Source of the DNA: an uncultured Fidelibacterota bacterium
Lineage (GTDB): Bacteria; Fidelibacterota; Marinisomatia; Marinisomatales; TCS55
DNA length: 7,513 nt
Reading direction: 5' to 3'
Assembly (NCBI GenBank): GCA_913041075.1
Contig: CAJWGZ010000047.1
Coordinates: forward strand, 1 to 7,513
Below, piece after piece: positions 1 through 5,890 of this stretch (position 1 is its first letter; each line of letters opens with the position of its first letter). Below the pieces are notes generated by a model. It saw nothing but the letters and a program-made list of their open reading frames with translations, was not told where the DNA came from and ran no database searches. Made by a program: the position numbers and the translations under genes.

Positions 1-1152
1 GGTGCCAGTCTGTGGTGGCCCTGCAAGGATCATCCCACGGAGGAACCGGACAGTATGGCTATTAATATTACGGTGCCCAGTGATATCATGTGCGTGGCCA
101 ACGGCAGATTGCGGGAAAAAGTAGAGACCGATGTAAAGACAACGTACAAGTGGTTTGTCACGAAGCCCATCAATAATTATAACGTATCCGTAAATATCGC
201 CAATTATGCTGTTATAGTTGATACAATCCATTCGGTTACGGGTATTCAACCAGCGACATACTATGTGCTGGATTACAATGAAGCAGTCGCAAGGGAACAT
301 TTCAAGGAAGCCCGAGACATGATGCGGTCCCTGGAGAAATTTTTTGGACCATTTCCCTGGTGGGAAGATGGGTATAAACTTGTGGAAACGCCCTACCTGG
401 GTATGGAACACCAGACTGCAGTGGCTTACGGCAATGATTTCAAGACCTACGAGCATGGTATCCGCACTATCTATGGATATATGGACTATATCATCCTGCA
501 CGAAACAGCCCATGAGTGGTGGGGTAATAATATCACAGCTTGCGACGGGGCAGACGTTTGGCTGCATGAAGGTTTTGCCATGTATGCTGAAGTACTGTAT
601 GTAGAAGATCAACTGGGTTACCCCATGAGTATTCATTACCTGCTGGAACGGCGCCGTGGAATTCAGAATCGTCGCGCCATCGTAGGACCAAGAGGTGAAT
701 ACTACTGGGGATTTGAAGATGCGTATAATAAAGGCGCCTGGATATTGCATACACTGCGCAGCGTACTGGATGATGACGCCATGTTCTTTGGAATTCTAAA
801 AGGTTTTCAGCGGGAATTTGGATCCCAGATAGTGTGTACGGAAGACCTTGTCGAATATATAAATAATGTAACGGGACAGGATTTTAAACCATTCTTTGAT
901 CAATATATTTTTGACCGCCGTCCACCAACCCTGGAATACAACCTTTTAGATGATAAGTTACTTTACCGTTATACGGGTATTTTACCAGAGTTTTCCATGC
1001 CCGTAAATGTGTTAGTGAATAAGGATGAAGTGCGGCTGCAGCCAACGACAGTTACCCAAACATTAACGATCCCCAACTATGCCACTGTTCAGGTGATGGA
1101 TTGGGAATATTTGATCCTCAAAAAGGAAAACTCCGATCTTAAAGAAAATTAA
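1..1152 (+). CDS. M1-family zinc metallopeptidase (aminopeptidase N-like), 3' part; 5' end outside window
   Basis: The reading frame is open from base 1, and residues before the ATG at 55 (GASLWWPCKDHPTEEPDS) already look like M1 N-terminal domain. The gene therefore starts upstream and the ATG at 55 is internal. About 383 residues are visible. The zinc site is HETAH (bases 499-513) followed 18 residues later by the third ligand Glu in LHEGF (568-570), which is the HExxH-x18-E gluzincin pattern. The substrate-binding GxMEN motif appears as GMEH just upstream. A YNKGA segment at about 724-738 supplies the conserved transition-state Tyr. M1 enzymes remove N-terminal residues from peptides. Cellular location cannot be judged without the N-terminus. 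The C-terminus is short and beta-rich, with no sorting domain and no large ERAP-like C-terminal domain. Family assignment is secure; substrate specificity is unknown. Confidence 0.93.
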   Translation, partial: GASLWWPCKDHPTEEPDSMAINITVPSDIMCVANGRLREKVETDVKTTYKWFVTKPINNYNVSVNIANYAVIVDTIHSVTGIQPATYYVLDYNEAVAREHFKEARDMMRSLEKFFGPFPWWEDGYKLVETPYLGMEHQTAVAYGNDFKTYEHGIRTIYGYMDYIILHETAHEWWGNNITACDGADVWLHEGFAMYAEVLYVEDQLGYPMSIHYLLERRRGIQNRRAIVGPRGEYYWGFEDAYNKGAWILHTLRSVLDDDAMFFGILKGFQREFGSQIVCTEDLVEYINNVTGQDFKPFFDQYIFDRRPPTLEYNLLDDKLLYRYTGILPEFSMPVNVLVNKDEVRLQPTTVTQTLTIPNYATVQVMDWEYLILKKENSDLKEN

Positions 1153-1181
1153 TTGCCCTTTTGCATAAACGGTATTGATTA

Positions 1182-1203
1182 AATAACTTCAGCTTGAATT
1201 ATT
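1182..1203 (+). other. AT-rich imperfect inverted repeat before the PycTM-like gene
   Basis: AATAA-C-TTCA (1182-1191) can pair with TGAATTATT (1195-1203) around a 3-base loop, giving nine pairs and one bulged C. It lies between the aminopeptidase stop and the Shine-Dalgarno AAGGA (1209-1213) of the next gene. It is weak, AT-rich and lacks a T-tract, so it is not a convincing terminator. It could be an operator-like palindrome or chance in AT-rich intergenic DNA. Confidence 0.25.
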
Positions 1204-1223
1204 AAAGTAAGGAATTTTTTGCA

Positions 1224-1760
1224 ATGAGAGATGATGTCTACATATCATTATTTAGAATTCTGGATAGTGAACAGCAGATAATTACCAGGACTGACCAGAA
1301 AGCGTTCACTATGCTTTCTCTGATGGGTGTGTTCATGGTCTTCTTCTTGGTTCACTTCACTAAGATTCAGATCAATTGGTTTAATTTTGTTATGTTAATA
1401 TTATACCTGATAGCAGCTATTTTAGCCTTGATCCAGTTAATACTGGTGATCAATCCCCGTATAAGAAAAGCTGAAGACCGTGAAGATCTACCTCAAATCA
1501 ATGCCACATATTTTGGAGGTATCGTCAGCTTTACGAGTGCGGCGGAATATGGAAAATATTTGCGCAAGATTATGAGTAACGAAACAAAAACTTATACAAT
1601 GTTCGCCAACCAGGTTTATTCCGTGGCACAGATAAACAAATACAAACATGGTCATATGCAAGCAGCCATTAGATTTTTTGCTGTGGCAATTATTTCAGAA
1701 TTGTTAATCGTTATGTCTGTAGCCTATAGTCGGTCATTGCCATTTTTATTTGGTAACTAA
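1224..1760 (+). CDS. Small membrane protein resembling the Pycsar effector family (PycTM / DUF5706)
   Basis: This 178-residue protein starts at an ATG preceded by AAGGA with a 10-base spacer. Predicted membrane helices are at about residues 27-45, 53-76 and 150-170. Features matching my memory of the PycTM/DUF5706 family are a D24-x-K26-A27 motif at the head of helix 1, N77-P78-R79 directly after helix 2, and a cytosolic segment with the pattern ATYFGGIVSFTSAAEYGKYL. After that comes a QVYSVAQINKYKHGHMQAA helix leading into the last membrane segment. In Pycsar phage defence such proteins are membrane-disrupting effectors triggered by cCMP or cUMP from a neighbouring cyclase. No cyclase is present here; the downstream partner is a collagen-like lipoprotein joined by a 1-bp TAATG overlap. 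A housekeeping or signalling role is therefore equally possible. The family call is from motif recall, not a search. Confidence 0.62.
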   Translation: MRDDVYISLFRILDSEQQIITRTDQKAFTMLSLMGVFMVFFLVHFTKIQINWFNFVMLILYLIAAILALIQLILVINPRIRKAEDREDLPQINATYFGGIVSFTSAAEYGKYLRKIMSNETKTYTMFANQVYSVAQINKYKHGHMQAAIRFFAVAIISELLIVMSVAYSRSLPFLFGN

Positions 1761-2320
1761 TGAGTAAATATATCATCATATTTCTAGGGTTACTGATTGT
1801 AGCCGGTTGCACACCTCAACCTATACCTGGGCCCGATGGTGCACAGGGCCCACCTGGTCCAAAAGGTGCCCCTGGTGAATCTGGTGAATCTGGTGAATCT
1901 GGTGAAGAAGGTATTCAGGGACCGCCTGGGCCAAGGGGTGAGCCCGGTAAATCCATAAGTGAGGATATTGTAAATAAGCTAAAGGAAAAATTAAATCAAC
2001 TTGATCAAGTTACTCTTAATAAAGAAGAGATTTGCGCATTAATATCGTATAAAGAAGGGATCGCACCGCAGGTCCTTGGGTTTGCTGCATTAACGACAAA
2101 TGGCAAAATATTAATTATGGAAAACACCAGTCCGATCAATATTGGAGAAAAGTTTATATTTCAAACACAGATTGCGGACCGGGTGGATTTTGTTGGGTTA
2201 AGCGTTCTTAGTGGTGAAGAAGGTGAAAAAACGTTTTATGTAGCAATGACCGCCGATGGTCACCACTATTATTCGTTAGATCTCAAAGAATGGAATCCCC
2301 AGGGCCAGAGTCCTTTTTAA
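1760..2320 (+). CDS. Lipoprotein with a collagen-like Gly-X-Y region
   Basis: This 186-residue protein has a short lipoprotein signal (hydrophobic residues 4-15, lipobox V-A-G-C with the acylated Cys at 17). Fourteen uninterrupted Gly-X-Y triplets follow at residues 24-65 (GPD GAQ GPP GPK GAP GES ... GEP GKS), able in principle to form a collagen triple helix. A likely amphipathic or coiled-coil segment (about 67-88) comes next, then a roughly 100-residue C-terminal domain that I do not recognise. The architecture resembles lipid-anchored collagen-like stalks that display a globular head; bacterial collagen-like proteins often trimerise. The ATG overlaps the upstream stop by one base, and there is no good Shine-Dalgarno, so translation is probably coupled to the PycTM-like gene. 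A terminator follows. Lipoprotein and collagen calls are firm; the function is unknown. Confidence 0.85.
   Translation: MSKYIIIFLGLLIVAGCTPQPIPGPDGAQGPPGPKGAPGESGESGESGEEGIQGPPGPRGEPGKSISEDIVNKLKEKLNQLDQVTLNKEEICALISYKEGIAPQVLGFAALTTNGKILIMENTSPINIGEKFIFQTQIADRVDFVGLSVLSGEEGEKTFYVAMTADGHHYYSLDLKEWNPQGQSPF
1874..1909 (+). repeat. 9-bp tandem repeat encoding GES triplets
   Basis: Three perfect copies of GGTGAATCT (1874-1882, 1883-1891, 1892-1900) are followed by a diverged copy GGTGAAGAA (1901-1909). Each unit encodes one collagen-like triplet, Gly-Glu-Ser. Because the unit is a multiple of three, slippage would change stalk length without breaking the frame. Confidence 0.9.
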
Positions 2321-2344
2321 ACGGTCAACTTAATTAGCGACAGC

Positions 2345-2377
2345 AAGGCTCGAATCAGTGGATTTGAGCCTTTTTTT
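2345..2377 (+). terminator. Rho-independent terminator after the collagen-like lipoprotein gene
   Basis: GGCTCGAATC (2347-2356) pairs with GATTTGAGCC (2361-2370) over ten base pairs including one G-U, around the loop AGTG. Seven T residues follow at 2371-2377. The preceding AA can extend the stem against the T-tract. It lies 24 bases after the lipoprotein stop and closes the upstream two-gene unit. The next gene's ATG is only 16 bases past the T-tract. Confidence 0.92.
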
Positions 2378-2393
2378 GTTTTAGTATTCTTCC

Positions 2394-4106
2394 ATGTTTG
2401 GGCGTTTTATCACCCTATTGTTGTATTTAACCTGTCTCAGGGCAGCACACCCCATAGTAATTGATGGTTTGTTTGATGACTGGCAGGAAGTGCCTGTTAC
2501 TATAACGGATCCAGAAGGTGACTATAATTACGATGATTGGGCTGAGTTAAAGATCACCAATGATGACGATTTTATTTTCTTTAAAATAAGTTTGCACAGT
2601 GAAGAGACCTTGCTACAGAATTGGAACAATTTTTACTTGTACATTGACGCGGATAGAGATTCGCTAACTGGTCACCCCTTCCGCGGACTGGGAACTGAAC
2701 TGGCCTGGCATTTTGGATATCGCACAGGGCAATATTTTGAACAGGATGGGATCATTGATTTATGGCAGAATGACATAACTCTCCGGCAAGCACCTACCGT
2801 AACCAGTACAGAATTCGAGATCGCAATTGCCCGCGGTTCTTTCGTGCTCAGCGATCCTGATTCCATCGCAGTCATTTTCAGTAGTTTTTACGATACAGGG
2901 GATTACATGCCTGATAGTTGGGGAGGTGTAGTCTACCAATTGGATACGACAGTGGTTGGTCCCGCAGAGCCCATCCTACTGGAAAAAACTGGTACTAGGC
3001 TGGTGACCTATAATACGCTTTATACAGGTATCCTAGAACCAGATCGTCAACCCAAATTTCAACGAATAATCCAGGCACTGGACCCTGATATAATTGCCCT
3101 GCAGGAACACAGTGAGTGGAATGAGATTGGTGATATTATTTCGAGCTGGTTTCCAGAGGATACCTGGTATCAAGGTTATACCTTTCGAGATCTGGTAGTG
3201 CTAAGCAAATATCCAATCATAAATCAAGCCAATTTGATTAGTTCTGAAAGAACAATGTGTGCCCTACTGCAAACGGATGACCCGATCAATCCCTACCTGC
3301 TGATCCTTAATTCCCATTTCTCGTGCTGTGATAATGATGATGATCGCCAGGAACAAGTGGATGAATTGGTGCAGGTACTCCGTGAATGGCGTTTGAATGA
3401 TAACGGGCCCTTTGACCTGCCCGAAGGTACGCCCATGTTTCATGTGGGTGATTTTAATTTTGTGGGGTACCGTGAGCAAATTGAAACAGTAACAGCCGGC
3501 AATATCCAGGATGAGGGTAATTATGGCAGTGATTTTCCACTCGATTGGGATGGCACAGCGATCACAGACTTATTTTCCAGACAAACCCATAAACGAATGG
3601 CCTATACTTGGCGTTCGGACGGCAGTTCGTTCAATCCCGGAAAATTAGATTATGTACTCTATACGGATAGTAATTTATCTATCTTGAATCACTTTGTTTT
3701 AAATACGCTGGCAATGCCGGATTCTATACTCAATGAATGGGAACTGGAAGCAGAAGATACCAACGAAGCATCGGATCATTTGCCCAGAATAGTTGATTTT
3801 ATGGTAACTGACCTGGGTATTACAGGTGAACTGGATCTTCCCCAGCAATATATTTTGTCTCATCCCTACCCAAATCCATTCAATCCGCAGGTTATGATCC
3901 CCATTACATTGGCAAGGGAAGCGCATATACAATTACGTATTTACGATATCCATGGACGTTTGGTAATTTCTATAGCAGATGATGTATTACCCGCTGGGAA
4001 AAAGTTATTTTCTTGGGATGGATCCCAGTACCCCAGTGGTGTCTATATTGTACGCTGTCAGGCTGGGCATGTAATGCAAACAGAAAAAATTATTCTCTTG
4101 AAGTAG
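2394..4106 (+). CDS. Secreted endonuclease/exonuclease/phosphatase-fold protein with a type IX secretion C-terminal domain
   Basis: This 570-residue protein has an export signal at about 1-18. A beta-rich region (about 20-185, starting IVIDGLFDDWQEVP) resembles carbohydrate-binding family 9 / DOMON-type sandwiches. The EEP (DNase I-like) domain spans about 200-470 and its active-site motifs are complete: N207 in TYNT, metal ligand E238 in LQE, H308 in NSHF, D353 and N355 in GDFN, and the D461-H462 pair in SDH. The C-terminal part (about 485-570) begins YPNPFNP (492-498) and continues as a FlgD-like, type A sorting domain ending KIILLK. It is therefore probably exported and then surface-attached or released. 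EEP enzymes cleave nucleic acids, phosphoesters or phospholipids; which one cannot be read here. An unusual CC pair (311-312) follows H308. The start is fixed by an in-frame TAG at 2382-2384; no Shine-Dalgarno is visible. Confidence 0.88.
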   Translation: MFGRFITLLLYLTCLRAAHPIVIDGLFDDWQEVPVTITDPEGDYNYDDWAELKITNDDDFIFFKISLHSEETLLQNWNNFYLYIDADRDSLTGHPFRGLGTELAWHFGYRTGQYFEQDGIIDLWQNDITLRQAPTVTSTEFEIAIARGSFVLSDPDSIAVIFSSFYDTGDYMPDSWGGVVYQLDTTVVGPAEPILLEKTGTRLVTYNTLYTGILEPDRQPKFQRIIQALDPDIIALQEHSEWNEIGDIISSWFPEDTWYQGYTFRDLVVLSKYPIINQANLISSERTMCALLQTDDPINPYLLILNSHFSCCDNDDDRQEQVDELVQVLREWRLNDNGPFDLPEGTPMFHVGDFNFVGYREQIETVTAGNIQDEGNYGSDFPLDWDGTAITDLFSRQTHKRMAYTWRSDGSSFNPGKLDYVLYTDSNLSILNHFVLNTLAMPDSILNEWELEAEDTNEASDHLPRIVDFMVTDLGITGELDLPQQYILSHPYPNPFNPQVMIPITLAREAHIQLRIYDIHGRLVISIADDVLPAGKKLFSWDGSQYPSGVYIVRCQAGHVMQTEKIILLK

Positions 4107-4109
4107 GGG
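4105..4109 (+). promoter_or_regulatory. Ribosome binding site supporting an ATC start at 4117
   Basis: AGGGG overlaps the TAG stop of the upstream gene and lies 7 bases before ATC (4117-4119), which is near-ideal spacing. The alternative ATT at 4126 would be 16 bases away. No ATG, GTG or TTG in the frame fits this site. The match to AGGAGG is partial. Confidence 0.5.
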
Positions 4110-4116
4110 CTGTAGC

Positions 4117-4449
4117 ATCAAACGGATTAAAAATACCGCAATTGTATATTCTACAGATCCGGAATTTTCGGAATCCACAGCAACAGAAGGTCAGGAAGAA
4201 ATTCCAAACCGGGAACAGAATCTGCGTATTCACCTGGATAGAAAAGGCGGCGGAAGGATAGTCACTGTGATCAGAGGATATAGAAGCACACCGGAAGGAC
4301 TGAAAGAACTGGGAAAGTATTTACAATCATCCTGCAGCACAGGTGGCACCGTGAAGAATAATGAGATCTTGATTCAGGGTAATTTTCGGGAAAAAGCAAG
4401 AGACCTGTTGCAGGCAAAGGGCTATCGGGCCAAGTTGAGTGGCGGTTAA
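4117..4449 (+). CDS. yciH: SUI1/eIF1-like translation factor (YciH family) with a probable ATC start
   Basis: With the start at ATC 4117 the protein has 110 residues, against about 108 in E. coli YciH. The family pattern is complete: N-terminal VYSTD (10-14), a short variable linker, then the SUI1 domain from about 36. Conserved pieces are RKGGGRIVTVIRG, the STGGTVK loop (74-80), EILIQGNFREK and the closing AKLSGG. eIF1/SUI1 proteins bind the small ribosomal subunit near the P site and influence start-codon selection; YciH has been linked to initiation control under stress. The frame is open only from 4102, after a TGA at 4099-4101, and the first standard start codon is GTG at 4267. That start would remove the N-terminus and half of the SUI1 domain. 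ATC 4117 is preferred by spacing from AGGGG and by N-terminal length; ATT 4126 is the alternative. The stop overlaps the next ATG by one base. Confidence 0.85.
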   Translation: MKRIKNTAIVYSTDPEFSESTATEGQEEIPNREQNLRIHLDRKGGGRIVTVIRGYRSTPEGLKELGKYLQSSCSTGGTVKNNEILIQGNFREKARDLLQAKGYRAKLSGG

Positions 4450-5837
4450 TGCTATACCAGTTACTCAAACCAGTGGGCGTTACGGGAATTAACTTATTTT
4501 TCAATTCTATTTCCGTTGAAAATCAAGAAAGAATACCTAATCAAGGCCCGCTGATTTTTGCAGCGAATCACCCCAATACAATGATGGATCCGCTGATAGT
4601 GGGGGCCAACTGCAACCGGCGTGTTTCTTTCCTGGCTAGAAGTACATTGTTCTCCAATAAGGTTTTTGCCTGGTTATTAGGGTTAATTGGTATTATACCT
4701 GTCTATAGAAAAATTGATGCCGAAGGTGACATGGTCCGCAACGAGGAGATGTTTGCGGCAACACACCGCCATTTGGAAAAAGGCCGGGCCTTATTGATTT
4801 TTCCCGAAGGTATATCAACACCAGAACGGATTATCCATAAAGTAAAAACTGGTGCTGCCCGAATCGGGTTGGGCGCTGAAGCAAATAATGATTTCAATCT
4901 AAACGTCCAGATCGTGCCGGCAGGTATTAATTATTCTGCAGGAACCAAGTTTCGCAGTGATGTCCATTGCCGTTTTGGTCACCCAATTGCCATGGCAGAT
5001 TTTCGGGAGCAGTATGAGGCTGATGATCGGTCCGCGGTACAAGCTGTTACAACACAACTACGGCAGGCCCTGAAAAAATTGACTACTACGGTCACGGACC
5101 AGGCCGATGCGAACATTGTGCAATCATTGGAGACGATCTACAAAAAAGAACTTACTGTTGATTTAGGCATGGATAAATATTCTAAGGATGATGAATTTAA
5201 AGTGTCCAAGGGGATCATTCGAGCTGTGGAATGGTTCAGTGAAAATAAACCTAAATGGTCACATAAATTGAAGCAGTCTATCATGCAGTATATCAGTATC
5301 TTAGACAAATTGAAAATAAGGGATGATTTTCTATCTACCAGTCGCTCAAAGGTTACACTTGGCCGGCGCCTACAATCCTGGTTTTTCCTTGTCTTTGGTT
5401 TCCCTATATTTATATATGGATGGATTTTGAACTATTTGCCCTACAAATTATCTGGTATACTGGCCGTACGAGCTGTGAAGGGTCATTATGCTGATTTAAG
5501 TTCTAAAAAAATGCTGTTTGGAATGGGGCTATTTATCGTCTGGTATGCTGGTATATTGGTTCTTTTCTATAACATTATCGATGACGGGATATGGACAGCC
5601 TTATTTTTTCTAACATTTATTCCCAGTGGAAATTTCACATTGCTTTATTTTCGTAAAGCACAAAATTATGGCCAACACCTACGATTTATGAGCATTTTCT
5701 ATCAAAAGCGCAAGCTGCTATATCAATTGATCGAAAAGCGGATTAGTATCATTCATGAATTAAACAGGGCAAAGGAAGAGTATTTTGCCAAGAATATCAG
5801 GAAGAACTCATCTGAAGATCTGTCTGATTTTAAGTAA
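4449..5837 (+). CDS. Membrane-associated glycerolipid acyltransferase (PlsC/GPAT superfamily)
   Basis: This 462-residue protein has acyltransferase motifs in order. Motif I is NHPNTMMD (catalytic H41, D47, spacing H-x5-D). Motif II is IIPVYRK (82-88). Motif III is FPEG (118-121), followed by a Lys/Gly-containing KVKTGAARIGLGAE segment, and motif IV is IVPAGINY (155-162). The H-x5-D spacing, the post-FPEG segment and KFRSDVHCRFGHPI resemble, from memory, the yeast Gat1/Sct1-type glycerol-3-phosphate/DHAP acyltransferases more than the classical H-x4-D PlsC. The enzyme should transfer an acyl group to glycerol-3-phosphate, lysophosphatidate or a related acceptor at the inner membrane. About 200 further residues carry a helical region and hydrophobic segments at about 310-330, 355-377 and 381-401. 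A basic, charged tail follows. The ATG overlaps the SUI1 stop, suggesting coupled translation. The exact acceptor is undetermined. Confidence 0.88.
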   Translation: MLYQLLKPVGVTGINLFFNSISVENQERIPNQGPLIFAANHPNTMMDPLIVGANCNRRVSFLARSTLFSNKVFAWLLGLIGIIPVYRKIDAEGDMVRNEEMFAATHRHLEKGRALLIFPEGISTPERIIHKVKTGAARIGLGAEANNDFNLNVQIVPAGINYSAGTKFRSDVHCRFGHPIAMADFREQYEADDRSAVQAVTTQLRQALKKLTTTVTDQADANIVQSLETIYKKELTVDLGMDKYSKDDEFKVSKGIIRAVEWFSENKPKWSHKLKQSIMQYISILDKLKIRDDFLSTSRSKVTLGRRLQSWFFLVFGFPIFIYGWILNYLPYKLSGILAVRAVKGHYADLSSKKMLFGMGLFIVWYAGILVLFYNIIDDGIWTALFFLTFIPSGNFTLLYFRKAQNYGQHLRFMSIFYQKRKLLYQLIEKRISIIHELNRAKEEYFAKNIRKNSSEDLSDFK

Positions 5838-5890
5838 AAAAGAACAGGAAATATTTTATAGGTAAACATAGTAATGCATAAATTAGGATC

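Noticed and set aside
55..57. ATG at 55 as the true start of the aminopeptidase
   Set aside because: The frame is open to base 1 and the upstream residues look like M1 N-terminal domain, so the gene is cut by the window edge.
397..411. GMEH in place of GAMEN in the M1 protein as an inactivating change
   Set aside because: From memory, GMEH-type variants occur in many bacterial M1 relatives with intact zinc sites, and the zinc site is complete here.
1153..1223. Sigma-70-like promoter elements (for example TTGCAT or TTGATT with AT-rich -10 candidates)
   Set aside because: Several weak matches are possible in this AT-rich gap and none has both good boxes and good spacing, so I cannot support one.
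4156..4175. Imperfect inverted repeat around GATCCG / CGGAATC near the start of the SUI1 gene
   Set aside because: It is short, contains a bulge and lies inside coding sequence; it is not distinguishable from chance.
4013..4261. 82-codon plus-strand frame across the nuclease/SUI1 junction
   Set aside because: It overlaps two well-supported genes in another frame, and its translation shows no domain-like features.
4267..4449. 60-residue protein starting at GTG 4267
   Set aside because: It would begin in the middle of the SUI1 domain; the conserved VYSTD and RKGGGR parts lie upstream in the same open frame.
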